A stretch of DNA of 64,000 nucleotides. Source: DATKJS01 sp964551995 (lineage in GTDB: Bacteria > Acidobacteriota > Aminicenantia > Aminicenantales > Saccharicenantaceae). This document shows positions 33,208 through 44,810 of this stretch, piece by piece. The DNA is taken from the NCBI GenBank assembly GCA_964551995.1, contig CAZKFD010000028.1, forward strand, positions 24,283-88,282, given 5' to 3'. Both the position numbers and the translations under genes were made by a program. Numbering within the stretch: position 1 is the stretch's first letter; the number at the start of each line of letters is the position of its first letter. The notes beneath the pieces are model-generated. The model did not search any database, was not told the DNA's origin, and was given only the letters and a program-made list of their open reading frames with translations.

Positions 33208-33519
33208 GGCTTATCCTCCTTGCCGAAACGAGTTAAAAGCTCCCTTTCCCTTCTTCTATTATAAGCCTTTTTAACCGGAGGGGTCAAAAAGGACTTCCCT
33301 TGGCAATCCTATTCCCTTGCTCTTATTTAGACCTCACCGGCCCGGAAACCTTTGCGCTCCGGGCCGGAATCCCGAGAAAACCAGGGGCCTCTTCGGGGGA
33401 ACATCGAAAAATAAGTCGGAAAACTCCCCCGCCGGTTGACTCCGGGGGAACGGGGACGCGCCGTGGCGCGGGACGAGGGCTTCGGGGCACGGACGGCCCG
33501 TTTGCTCCGCGGAACTCCC
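33208..33519. other. Gene-free stretch with three hairpins and one promoter
   Basis: No gene is seen here. The right part, after the S9 peptidase gene, holds CCGGCCCGGA/TCCGGGCCGG (33337-33367, 10-bp stem), TCCCCCG/CGGGGGA (33425-33449, 7 bp) and CGCGCC/GGCGCG (about 33457-33470, 6 bp). None is followed by a T-run. They may terminate the S9 peptidase mRNA or fold into a small RNA. The left part is the promoter of the DUF4382 gene. Confidence 0.5.
33258..33287 (-). promoter_or_regulatory. Promoter of the DUF4382 lipoprotein
   Basis: On the minus strand: TTGACC (33287-33282), an 18-base spacer and a perfect TATAAT (33263-33258). The leader is about 44 bases. Confidence 0.65.
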
Positions 33520-35808
33520 TCAGAGATTCCCTGGGCGCTCAGGTCCCGTTTTCTTGGCTTCGATCCGGTTCCAGTCGGGGGGTTCGACGCCGAGCAGGTT
33601 CCGGACGAAGAAATCGCGCCGCACCCGCTCCCCGTAATCCCCCCCGCTGGTATGGTTCTCGCCGGGCAGGACGAGCAGCTCGAAGCTCTTCCCGCCCTTG
33701 ATCAGCGCGTTCACGACCTGCATCGTGGACGAGGGGTCGACATTCGTATCGAGCTCCCCCACGAAGAGCAGGAGCCTGCCGCGGAGCCGCTGGGCGTTCG
33801 CGGCATTGGACGAGCCGGTGTACTCCGGGCCGACGGGCCAGCCCATCCATTGCTCGTTCCACCACATCTTGTCCATCCGGTTGTCGTGGCAGCCGCATGA
33901 GGCCACCGAGACCTTGTAGAATTCCGGGTGGAAGAGGACCGCTCCCATGGCGTTCTGCCCGCCCGCCGACGTCCCGTAGATGCCCACCCGGCTGATGTCG
34001 TACCAGGGATATCTGGCCGCGGCAGCCTTGTGCCACAGGATTCGGTCGGGCAGGCCTGCGTCGCCCAGGTTTTTCCAGCAGACGTCGTGAAAGGCCTTGG
34101 ACCGGTTCGACGTCCCCATGCCGTCGATCTGGACGACGACGAAGCCCAGCTCGGCCAGCGACATCATGCCGTTCCAGGCCGTGAACGATTTCGGGACGAA
34201 GGAATCCTGCGGCCCGGCGTAGATGTTCTCGATGACGGGATACTTCCTGGACTTGTCGAACGCGGTCGGCCGGATGATGATGCCCCAGATGTCCGTCCCG
34301 CCGTCCCGGCCCTTGGCGGTGAAGACTTCCGGCACCCGCCAGCCGGCTTTGACGAGGCCCGCGATGTCGGCCCTCTCGACTTCCCGGAGGACAGCCCCGT
34401 CGGAGGCCCGCCGCAGCAGGCAGACCGGTGCCATGTCGACCCGCGAATACGTATCGACGAGGTACTGCATATCGTCCGAATAGGCGATCTGATGGTTGGC
34501 ATGCCCGTCCGTCAGCAGGGTCAGCCCCGATCCGTCGAAACCGATCCTGTAGGCGTAGACAAAGTACGGGTCCTCGCCCGGATACATCCCGCTCGCCCGG
34601 AAATAGATCTCCCGCTTCCGCTCGTCGACCTTGTCGACGCCGCGCACGACCCAGCGTCCCTTCGTGACCTGGTTCTTAACGGCACCGCTGGCCCCGTCGT
34701 AGAGGTAGAGGTGGTTCCAGCCGTCCCGCTCGGACATCCAGACAATCTCCTTGCCGTCGTCCACGTCGGCCCGGAATCTCTTCGCCGAATAGCAGAAGAA
34801 CGTCTTGGCTTCCTCATCGATGAGCGCCCGGGCCTTGCCCGTCGCGGCGTCGACCTCGATGATGCGGTAGATCTGGTGGCCGCGCTGGTTGTATTCGAAG
34901 GTCAGCCCCCGGCCGTCCTTCCACCAGGTGATCTCCGACAGCTCGTACGGGTTGGGGAAGAGGCTGTTATCGACGTCGATGTGCGTCCCCGCCGCGACGT
35001 CGAAGAGGACCGGCTGCTGGAGGTCGACGGGATCGCCCGGCTTGGGGTAAACGATCGTGAAGGCCTTGGGCTGGAGCTGGTCTTCGGGCGAAGACTCGAC
35101 GTACTGGACGAGCCTCTTATAGCCCGGCCGGACGCGATAGGCGGCGAGCTTTTTCGAATCGGGCGACCAGCGGATGGAGTTCAGCGCGTACCCGTTGTCC
35201 CCGGTCCCGTCAAAGCTCAGGGCGGTTTCGTACTTCACGTCCTTGCCCGTGGAGCGGATCCAGACGTTGAAATTCCTGATGAAAGCCTCTGTCTTCCCGT
35301 CGGGGGCAACTTTGGGTTCCTTGGACTCGGGTTCCTCGTCCAGGGGCCACGGCCGTCGGCGGACCACGGGGCCGAGCTTCGTCAGGGTGTAGGACGCGAG
35401 GTCGCAGCGCCAGCGGAAATCGGCGGCTTCGAATTCGACGGCCTTCTCGTCCTCGGCGAACCGGATGAAGAAGAAGGGGAGCTTCGCCGCTTCGAACTTC
35501 TCTCCCGCCGCGGCGCTGAGCGCCGCCGCGAGCCTCGCGTGGTCGAAGGCCGGCTTTTTGGACAGCGCGTCGGCATCGACGAGATCGAATTCATACCCCG
35601 CCCGGACCGACTTGCGGTACCAGAAGCGATGCGTCTTTCCGATCCAGACGATGCGGCCCGGAACATCGAGCGCCAGACTCTGGTATTTGTCTCTGAGGCC
35701 GTCGGCCCTTTCATAGTCGGCCAGCCGGCCCTGCGCCGCGAGGACGGACGCCCACGCAAAAACCAGGGCCAGGAGCGAACAATAGACGACGAGCCGTCTG
35801 CGTTTCAT
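33520..35808 (-). CDS. Dipeptidyl-peptidase IV-like S9 serine peptidase
   Basis: The 762-residue exported peptidase has a signal peptide (LVVYCSLLALVFAWASVLAAQ), an N-terminal beta-propeller (repeated segments such as RWSPDSKKLAAYRV, ITWWKDGRGLTFEYNQRG and IVWMSERDGWNHLYLYDG) and a C-terminal alpha/beta-hydrolase domain. The catalytic Ser is in GIYGTSAGGQ, Asp in FVGELDTNVDP and His in LPGENHTSG. It cleaves dipeptides from peptide N-termini and is typical of protein-degrading heterotrophs. The ATG at 35808 with TTGGAGG is chosen over an upstream extension of 40 codons without coding character. Confidence 0.94.
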   Translation of the reverse strand: MKRRRLVVYCSLLALVFAWASVLAAQGRLADYERADGLRDKYQSLALDVPGRIVWIGKTHRFWYRKSVRAGYEFDLVDADALSKKPAFDHARLAAALSAAAGEKFEAAKLPFFFIRFAEDEKAVEFEAADFRWRCDLASYTLTKLGPVVRRRPWPLDEEPESKEPKVAPDGKTEAFIRNFNVWIRSTGKDVKYETALSFDGTGDNGYALNSIRWSPDSKKLAAYRVRPGYKRLVQYVESSPEDQLQPKAFTIVYPKPGDPVDLQQPVLFDVAAGTHIDVDNSLFPNPYELSEITWWKDGRGLTFEYNQRGHQIYRIIEVDAATGKARALIDEEAKTFFCYSAKRFRADVDDGKEIVWMSERDGWNHLYLYDGASGAVKNQVTKGRWVVRGVDKVDERKREIYFRASGMYPGEDPYFVYAYRIGFDGSGLTLLTDGHANHQIAYSDDMQYLVDTYSRVDMAPVCLLRRASDGAVLREVERADIAGLVKAGWRVPEVFTAKGRDGGTDIWGIIIRPTAFDKSRKYPVIENIYAGPQDSFVPKSFTAWNGMMSLAELGFVVVQIDGMGTSNRSKAFHDVCWKNLGDAGLPDRILWHKAAAARYPWYDISRVGIYGTSAGGQNAMGAVLFHPEFYKVSVASCGCHDNRMDKMWWNEQWMGWPVGPEYTGSSNAANAQRLRGRLLLFVGELDTNVDPSSTMQVVNALIKGGKSFELLVLPGENHTSGGDYGERVRRDFFVRNLLGVEPPDWNRIEAKKTGPERPGNL

Positions 35809-35898
35809 GGAACCTCCAAGAGCTCGGGGAATGGGGATGAACCGGCCGTTCCCCCCGTGCCGGGGTCGAGGCGCGGCCATCCCGGAAGACACGCCGGG

Positions 35899-35904
35899 AT
35901 TATA
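35899..35904 (-). promoter_or_regulatory. -10 box upstream of the S9 peptidase
   Basis: A perfect TATAAT on the minus strand (35904-35899). The -35 region is weak (TTTTCT-like). The leader would be about 84 bases. Confidence 0.4.
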
Positions 35905-35991
35905 GGCCAGTCGGCCCGGAGAAAACAATCGCCGGACGGGGGGCCGCCGGGCAGCCCAAAACGGGAAACGGATGCTGCCGGGGGGACGGGC

Positions 35992-36249
35992 TCAGGCGTG
36001 CTTGCCCATGATGCAGTTTTCGAGCTTCTCGATGGCGACCTGCGGCTCGCCGATCAGGGACTTGACGACGGCGCCTATGGAGATAATGCCGACGAGCCTT
36101 TTCCCGTCGAACACCGGCAGGTGCCGGACATGTTTCTCCGTCATCAGGGCCATACATTCGCCAGCCCCGGTGAACACCTGCGCGGCGTAGACGGGCGAGG
36201 GCATGATCTCGCTCACCGGCGTGTCCACCCCCAGGTTTTCTCTCATCAT
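35992..36249 (-). CDS. Half-size CBS-domain protein
   Basis: The 85-residue product contains one CBS domain: VSEIMPSPVYAAQVFTGAGE, LMTEKHVRHLPVFDGKRLVG and IISIGAVVKSLI, followed by the characteristic tail AIEKLENCIMG. In the common CBS-pair protein these are the second domain and C-terminal tail; the first CBS domain is missing. It is thus an N-terminally truncated copy that may still fold as a dimer, or a decaying gene. It lies 36 bases after the anti-sigma gene on the same strand. No good ribosome site is seen. Confidence 0.7.
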   Translation of the reverse strand: MMRENLGVDTPVSEIMPSPVYAAQVFTGAGECMALMTEKHVRHLPVFDGKRLVGIISIGAVVKSLIGEPQVAIEKLENCIMGKHA

Positions 36250-36285
36250 GCCTGGACCGATTTTCGGGAGGCAGGCCGTCCCGGT

Positions 36286-37014
36286 TCAGCGGTTCAGGAC
36301 GGCCAGCGTCATGACGGGATTGACCTCGTGCCACTGGCGGCCCGGCTGGGCATCATACCGCGCCATGCCGTAGACGCGGATGCGGCTGCCCTCGGGCGGG
36401 ATGGCCATGCTTCCGGGGCTCCGGATCTCGCAGATCACGAACGGTTCGGACTTCTGCGGGATCTCGACGAGTTTGATGTGCAGAGTTTTTTCCTGCTCGT
36501 CGAAATACACTTCACGAACGAAGCCCTCCGTCACGACGGGAGACCGGTTATGGGAGGCGAACTCCCGGATCCGGACGGGAATAAATCCGGCGTATCCGAT
36601 GGTCGCGGGCGAAACGGCGGACGGCCCGTCGGCCCTCCTCAGGATCCCGGGATTGAATACCGCGACGGCGATGAACGCGGCCGCGGCCAGCGTGATCAGG
36701 GCGGTCGCCGCGGGGGCCAGCCGCCGGCCGCGGAGAGTCGCCCGGGCGTCCCGGGCCAGCCGCTCCGGCCCGCCGGGCTTCGTCTCCTTCCCCTTCCAGA
36801 GCTCAGCGAATTCCGGCGACCGGCCTTCGATCCCGGGACCGATCCGCCCGAACTGCCGTCCCGCCTGATGCCCGATGCGGACCCGGGTGAAGAATTCGCC
36901 GCACTTCCGGCAGCCCGCGAGATGTTTTTCGAGGCGCATCGCTTCCCGCCGCGAAACCTCTCCCTCGAGATAAGGCAGGAATCGTCTGCGCCGGAACGAA
37001 CAGCGCCAGCTCAT
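36286..37014 (-). CDS. Zinc-finger anti-sigma factor with periplasmic domain
   Basis: The 242-residue protein has an N-terminal zinc domain (CSFRRRRFLPYLEGEVSRRE, then KHLAGCRKC, the HxxxCxxC pattern), a cytosolic linker, one membrane helix (ALITLAAAAFIAVAVF) and a periplasmic part with SHNRSPVVTEGFVREVYFDE and KLVEIPQKSEPFVICEI. It should restrain the ECF factor encoded 28 bases upstream. The architecture with a single helix and an outer sensory domain is typical, unlike the polytopic one at 15.4 kb. Confidence 0.85.
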   Translation of the reverse strand: MSWRCSFRRRRFLPYLEGEVSRREAMRLEKHLAGCRKCGEFFTRVRIGHQAGRQFGRIGPGIEGRSPEFAELWKGKETKPGGPERLARDARATLRGRRLAPAATALITLAAAAFIAVAVFNPGILRRADGPSAVSPATIGYAGFIPVRIREFASHNRSPVVTEGFVREVYFDEQEKTLHIKLVEIPQKSEPFVICEIRSPGSMAIPPEGSRIRVYGMARYDAQPGRQWHEVNPVMTLAVLNR

Positions 37015-37042
37015 CGTCCGGGGCTCCCTCTCTCCGGATGCT

Positions 37043-37636
37043 TCACAAGAACCCTCTCAGCGGCCGCAACCGCTCCTCGAGCTCCGCCAAGGCGCGGTTG
37101 AGCCTCGAGGCCACCGTTCCGGCCGGGCATCCGAGGACCCGGCTCATCTCTCTATAGGACATGTCCTCCAGATACTTGAGAACGACGACCTCGCGCATCT
37201 TGAAAGGAAGCTGCATCACCGCAGCGCGGAGCGCCGCCCTGCGGGCGTTCGACCAGTCCGAGGCCGAAGCCGCGTCGATCTCGTCGTGGCTGCCGATGAT
37301 AGCCTCCAGCGGAACGAGAAAGACGTGCCTCCTCCTCAGGTGGTTCCGGCATTCGTTGAGGGCGATCCGGTAGATCCAGGTGAACAGGCAGGACTCGAAC
37401 CGGAAGCCCCCGAGTCCGCGGAAGGCTTTGAAAAAGACATTTTGGCAGATATCCTGCGCCTGCAGGCTGTCGCCGACGAGTGAAACGACCAGCGTCCAGA
37501 TCGGGTCGCGATAGGCTTCGTAGAGCTCGCGGAACGCCTCGTCGTCGCCCCGCTGCACGGCCAGAACGATGCCTCTCTCCACTTCGGGGGGGGCCTTGAG
37601 CGTCAGGCTCTGGCCGAGGGAACCGTCGGGGACCAT
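37043..37636 (-). CDS. ECF-type RNA polymerase sigma-70 factor
   Basis: The 197-residue protein has region 2 (FRELYEAYRDPIWTLVVSLV, QDICQNVFFKAFRGLGGF, LFTWIYRIALNECRNHLRRR) and region 4 (LPFKMREVVVLKYLEDMSYR, EMSRVLGCPAGTVASRLNRA). I place the start at ATG 37636 because a complete promoter ends six bases before it; an ATG 30 bases upstream would lie inside that promoter. It forms an operon with the anti-sigma gene. Its target genes cannot be seen here; the TonB receptor on the other side is divergent. Confidence 0.92.
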   Translation of the reverse strand: MVPDGSLGQSLTLKAPPEVERGIVLAVQRGDDEAFRELYEAYRDPIWTLVVSLVGDSLQAQDICQNVFFKAFRGLGGFRFESCLFTWIYRIALNECRNHLRRRHVFLVPLEAIIGSHDEIDAASASDWSNARRAALRAAVMQLPFKMREVVVLKYLEDMSYREMSRVLGCPAGTVASRLNRALAELEERLRPLRGFL

Positions 37637-37642
37637 GCCGTC

Positions 37643-37671
37643 ACTGTAGCCCCGGCGCAGACCCATGTCAA
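37643..37671 (-). promoter_or_regulatory. Promoter of the ECF sigma gene (leaderless candidate)
   Basis: On the minus strand: a perfect TTGACA (37671-37666), a 17-base spacer and TACAGT (37648-37643), then six bases (GACGGC) before the ATG. The mRNA would begin at or next to the start codon. It is of the housekeeping type and not an obvious ECF-type promoter, so self-activation is not evident. Confidence 0.65.
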
Positions 37672-37757
37672 GCTACCGTCCCGTGGATCTCCCGTAAGCG
37701 ATCAGATGGAAGAAGAGCGATTTTCTGTGTGTCAAATATATATATGAGAGGGATTAT

Positions 37758-39932
37758 ATGCATCACAAATCATTAACGTCCCGTTGGATCGCGTTGGTTG
37801 CCGTTTTCCTGTTCGTTTTCTTGATCGGACCGTCTGCGGCCCTGTCCGATTCCGCCCAGGGCCAGGCCAAAAGCGAGCCCCAGAAGAAGACCGAGAAGGC
37901 GGCCGAGGAGAAACGAGCCGCCCAGTCTGAAACGAATGTCGAGATCACGGTCACGGCGCCGCGCGTCGAGATTCCGCTCAAGAAGAACCCCGCTGCGACG
38001 ACCGTCATCGAAACGCCCATCCTCCAGACGGCCCCCCGTACGGTCGGCATCGACGAGGTGATGAAGCTCGTCCCGGGCGTCAAGGTCGACAACCAGGCCG
38101 ACGGCGAGCGGGTCCACATATCGATCAGGGGAGAGGGGATCCTCACCGAGCGCGGCACGCGGGGCATCGAGACGCTCGTCGACGGCATCCCCCTCAATGA
38201 TCCTTCCGGATACATTTCCGACTTCTACGACATCGACTGGGCCGCCGTCCGGCGGATCGAGGTCCTGCGCGGTCCCGCTGCGGCCTTCTACGGAAGCGGC
38301 TCCGAGGGCGGGATCATCAACGTCCTCACGCCCGACGGCGGGTCCGGGCCCGTCTCCGGCGACGCGTACCTCGTTCGCGGCGGCTTCGGCCTCAAGAAAG
38401 GCCTGGGCGAGATGGGCGGCACGGTCGGCATCATGAACTACAACATCTACGGTTCGATGCTCTCCGGCGACGGGTACCGCGACCACTCCGCCTACAACGG
38501 CGACAACGCCTACGGCAAGTTCGCCTTTACGATCAGCCCGAAGGTCAAACTCACGGCGATCCTGGGCTGGACCGACTATTTCAACCAGAACCCCGAGGGC
38601 CTCAACCTCGACTGGTTCAGCTCCGATCCGGAGGTCCTGCGGCGCCTGGCGAACCCCGATTCCATCACATACAACGAGTATCAGAAGACCCAGCGCCAGA
38701 CAGGCGGGATCGTCGGGACCATGGAACTGGGCGCGAACTTCGACCTGAACGTGGCGGCCTACTTCCGTCACACAAAATACACCGAGTCCGTGCCCTCAGC
38801 CGTCGACCATCGGGACTATGACCTTCCGGGCTTCAGGGTCCAGCTGAACCACAACGCCGGCGACGGATGGCTCAAGAACCACCTGAGCGTCGGCACGGAC
38901 GCGTCCTGGCAGACGTTCAGCGAGATCAAGCATCCGAACATCGGCGGCGCCGTCGAGACGCCCGAACTCCTGGCCGACCAGGACGTGACGCAGACGGGCG
39001 TTGGCGTTTTCGTCATCGACCGCGTCGAGCTCGGCCCCGCCTGGGGGGTCACGGGGAGTGTCCGTTACGACCGCGTCACCGACGCCCTCACGGACAACCT
39101 CAAGGCCGGCGGCATCGACCTTTCCAGCAGCGTCGCCTACAGCCACGTCACCGGCCGGGTCGGCGTCACCTGGAACCCCCTCCGGGATTTCGGTCTCTAC
39201 GCGAGCTGGGGAACGGGGTTCCTTCCTCCCGGGACCGAGGAGCTCGTCGAGAACCCCTACGCGCTGGGCGGTTTCAACACCCATCTTGTCGCGGCCACTT
39301 CTTCCGGCGAGGAAGTCGGCGGGCGCGGCTCCGTCGGCAGGACATTCACCTACGACATCGCCCTCTTCCACCTGTCCACGGACAACGACTTCGGCCGCTA
39401 CCGGATGGTCGACCGGCCCCTCGAAACCTTCTACGGCAACGTCGGCAACACCAACCGCTACGGCGTCGAAACGTCCCTGACCTGGTTCCCGATCGACCGG
39501 TTGGCCCTGAGGCTGGCCTACACCTACTCCCATTTCAAATACGACGGGGCCGTCGAAACCCTGACCGGGGGGACCTTTTACAACACGTGGGTTCCGAACA
39601 TCCCCCAACACCAGCTCTATCTCGACGCCGAATATCACGTCACCAGCGCCCTGACGGTCGGGGCGGCGCTCGAATACGTCAGCGCCTGGTATATCGACTC
39701 AACGAACGAGATCCTCGAAAACGGCTACGGGCGCACGGACCCGTACGCGCTCGTCCACGTGCGCGTCGGCTACAAGTTCGTGTTCGGCGGGATGCCGATG
39801 GAGGTCATGCTCTCGGGCCACAACATTTTCAACAAGCTGTATTACGGCTTCACCGAGCCCGACCCGGACGGCAATTCGTACCAGCCCGCGCCGACGGCCG
39901 AGTGGTCGTTCAGCCTGAGGCTGGGCTTCTAG
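37758..39932 (+). CDS. TonB-dependent outer-membrane receptor
   Basis: The 724-residue protein has a signal peptide (WIALVAVFLFVFLIGPSAAL), a Glu/Lys-rich segment, a TonB-box-like stretch (VEITVTAPR), and a plug domain: EVMKLVPGVKVDNQADGERV, SIRGEGI, IETLVDGIPLND, IRRIEVLRGPAAAFYGSGSE and GGIINVLT. The 22-strand barrel ends in AEWSFSLRLGF. This is the siderophore/vitamin receptor type. It lacks the Oar-like domain of the receptor at 2.5 kb. GAGAGGG lies five bases before the ATG. It is divergent from the ECF sigma gene 122 bases away. The substrate is unknown. Confidence 0.94.
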   Translation: MHHKSLTSRWIALVAVFLFVFLIGPSAALSDSAQGQAKSEPQKKTEKAAEEKRAAQSETNVEITVTAPRVEIPLKKNPAATTVIETPILQTAPRTVGIDEVMKLVPGVKVDNQADGERVHISIRGEGILTERGTRGIETLVDGIPLNDPSGYISDFYDIDWAAVRRIEVLRGPAAAFYGSGSEGGIINVLTPDGGSGPVSGDAYLVRGGFGLKKGLGEMGGTVGIMNYNIYGSMLSGDGYRDHSAYNGDNAYGKFAFTISPKVKLTAILGWTDYFNQNPEGLNLDWFSSDPEVLRRLANPDSITYNEYQKTQRQTGGIVGTMELGANFDLNVAAYFRHTKYTESVPSAVDHRDYDLPGFRVQLNHNAGDGWLKNHLSVGTDASWQTFSEIKHPNIGGAVETPELLADQDVTQTGVGVFVIDRVELGPAWGVTGSVRYDRVTDALTDNLKAGGIDLSSSVAYSHVTGRVGVTWNPLRDFGLYASWGTGFLPPGTEELVENPYALGGFNTHLVAATSSGEEVGGRGSVGRTFTYDIALFHLSTDNDFGRYRMVDRPLETFYGNVGNTNRYGVETSLTWFPIDRLALRLAYTYSHFKYDGAVETLTGGTFYNTWVPNIPQHQLYLDAEYHVTSALTVGAALEYVSAWYIDSTNEILENGYGRTDPYALVHVRVGYKFVFGGMPMEVMLSGHNIFNKLYYGFTEPDPDGNSYQPAPTAEWSFSLRLGF

Positions 39933-39944
39933 GACGGGGGCCGG

Positions 39945-40769
39945 TCAGAGGAGATCATCGCTTCCCGATTTCCGCCGTTTCCCGCGGATGGCGAGGATCT
40001 CCGTGGCGATCTCCTCGATCGGCTTGTTCGTTACGGTGATGATCGTCCAGCCCGGGTGCTCGTGGAAATACCGCCGGGCGTTCATCAGCTCGATCCGCAC
40101 GCATTCCTGATCGGCGTATTCCGGGACGACGCCCGTGGGATAGTCGTGGCGCGCCTGACGGAGCTCGGCCAGCTGGCGCGCGTTGGTGTCCAGGCAGAAG
40201 ATCTTTTTCGGAGGGAGTTTGGGGAGGATGGCCGGCGGTTCCTGGAGCAGAATGATCGGGACATTGGCGACGAACCAGCCCTTGAACGCCAGATAGATGC
40301 TGAGCGGGGTCTTGAAGGTCCGGGAGACGCCGAGGAGGACGATCTCCGCCTGGCGGAGGTCCTCGACGCGCTGGCCGTCGTCGTGGCGGAAGGCGAAGTC
40401 CATTGATTCGATGCGCCGGAAATACGACTTGTTCAGCTGAGCGAAAAGCCCCGGCTTTTCGGAGGGGGACGCGGCCAGGGTCTCGGTCAGCCGCGCCAGG
40501 AGCGGCCCCATCAGGTCGATCATCTCGACGTGCTTCTTCCGGCCGGAGTTGATCAGCGATTCGCGGACCGCGTCCGTGACGATGGTGTGGACGATGAATC
40601 CGCCCGCCCGGCCGGCCTCGAGGACGACCTCCCGTGCCCTCTTCGCCGTCCGGACATTCGGACGGACCCGGATCTCGACCTCGGCCCTGGGGAACTGGAC
40701 CAGGGCCGCGCTCAGGGCCCGTTCCGCAGTGTGCCCGGTTCCGTCGGAGACGACGTATATTTTATTCAA
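39945..40769 (-). CDS. ppsR: Pyruvate,phosphate dikinase / PEP synthase regulatory protein
   Basis: The 274-residue DUF299 protein is a bifunctional kinase and pyrophosphorylase that turns PPDK or PEP synthase off and on by ADP-dependent Thr phosphorylation and Pi-dependent release. Diagnostic parts: YVVSDGTGHTAERAL at the start, the P-loop LLGVSRTFKTPLSIYLAFKGW, PPKKIFCLDTNARQLAELRQ and TIITVTNKPIEEIATEIL. The start is TTG at 40769, with a GGAGAGG-type site upstream. The target enzyme is not in the window. The name follows the PSRP family; whether its target is PPDK or PEPS is open. Confidence 0.93.
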   Translation of the reverse strand: MNKIYVVSDGTGHTAERALSAALVQFPRAEVEIRVRPNVRTAKRAREVVLEAGRAGGFIVHTIVTDAVRESLINSGRKKHVEMIDLMGPLLARLTETLAASPSEKPGLFAQLNKSYFRRIESMDFAFRHDDGQRVEDLRQAEIVLLGVSRTFKTPLSIYLAFKGWFVANVPIILLQEPPAILPKLPPKKIFCLDTNARQLAELRQARHDYPTGVVPEYADQECVRIELMNARRYFHEHPGWTIITVTNKPIEEIATEILAIRGKRRKSGSDDLL

Positions 40770-40863
40770 TCTCCCCTCTCCCGCGGCAATCTGAGACTCT
40801 TTATACCATTCATCGGGGAACGAAAGCCAGCGGCACGATCCGGTCCCCGGAGGGGCCGGATTC

Positions 40864-40893
40864 TTGACTTGGGTTCGCGGCCGGGAATATTCT
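40864..40893 (+). promoter_or_regulatory. Promoter of the GH106 gene
   Basis: TTGACT (40864-40869), an 18-base spacer and TATTCT (40888-40893). The leader is about 50 bases and contains AAAGG and AGGA before the ATG at 40950. Confidence 0.5.
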
Positions 40894-40949
40894 CTGAAGG
40901 CATAGGGGCGTTGTCGGAACTTCCGACCCTATTGAAAGGCAGGACGTCC

Positions 40950-44252
<3,303 letters not shown>

Positions 44253-44342
44253 GCACACTGGAATCGTCGGAGCCGCCGGCAGAGGGATCCGCCGGCGCGA
44301 GCAAAGCACTTCTCGTCCGGGCAATAGAATCCGTGGCCGGGC

Positions 44343-44374
44343 TTGACAACGTCTGTCCTACTATTATATATAAC
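44343..44374 (+). promoter_or_regulatory. Promoter and candidate operator of the GntR-ABC operon
   Basis: A perfect TTGACA (44343-44348) is followed at 18-20 bases by TATATA/TATAAC (44367-44374). The perfect palindrome TTATATATAA (44364-44373) overlaps the -10 and is a natural site for autorepression by the GntR product. The ATG at 44382 is about seven bases past the -10, with no ribosome site. Confidence 0.55.
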
Positions 44375-44381
44375 TATAGCA

Positions 44382-44810
44382 ATGAACAAAGCGCGGGAGG
44401 ATATCCAAATCCGAATTGACGCCAAATCCGCCGTCCCGGCCTACGAGCAGATCAAGCGCGCCCTCAAGCTGGCCATCCTGTCCGGACACATCCGGGAGGG
44501 AGAGCGGCTCATGACCCTCAGGGAAATGGCCCTCAAGCTCGTCGTCAACCCAAACACCATCATCAAGGTCTACGAGCAGCTCGAAAACGAGGGCTTCATC
44601 TATTCCCGCCCGGGAGCCGGGTATTACGTCAGGCTCGACCGCAGCAAGTTCGGCCGGGAGAGGCACGAGCTCTTCGGAGAGATCACTAGGGACTACATCT
44701 CCAGGGCGCTGGATCTCGGCTATTCCGGCGAAGACATGCTCCAGGAGCTGGCCCGGCTCGCGGGCATGAGCCTGCGCGGCACCTTGAGGAAGGGGCAGCC
44801 CGATGATTGA
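44382..44810 (+). CDS. GntR-family regulator, YtrA type
   Basis: The 142-residue protein has a winged helix (YEQIKRALKLAILSGHIREG, LMTLREMALKLVVNPNTIIK and VYEQLENEGFIYSRPGAGYY) and only a short helical C-terminal tail. This is the YtrA subfamily, which controls linked ABC genes. Its stop codon lies within the start of the ATPase gene (8-base overlap). It probably represses its own operon until a signal, often a cell-wall-active compound in this family, is present (family knowledge). Confidence 0.92.
   Translation: MNKAREDIQIRIDAKSAVPAYEQIKRALKLAILSGHIREGERLMTLREMALKLVVNPNTIIKVYEQLENEGFIYSRPGAGYYVRLDRSKFGRERHELFGEITRDYISRALDLGYSGEDMLQELARLAGMSLRGTLRKGQPDD

Noticed and set aside
33928..37101. 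A 1057-codon open frame on the plus strand
   Set aside because: It is antisense to the S9 peptidase, the CBS gene and the anti-sigma gene, whose motifs are certain. Its translation is low-complexity Arg/Asp/Gly/Pro, as expected of a GC-rich shadow.
37667..37757. Cobalamin riboswitch before the second TonB receptor
   Set aside because: The gap to the ECF gene is too short for the fold and no B12-box-like sequence is seen.
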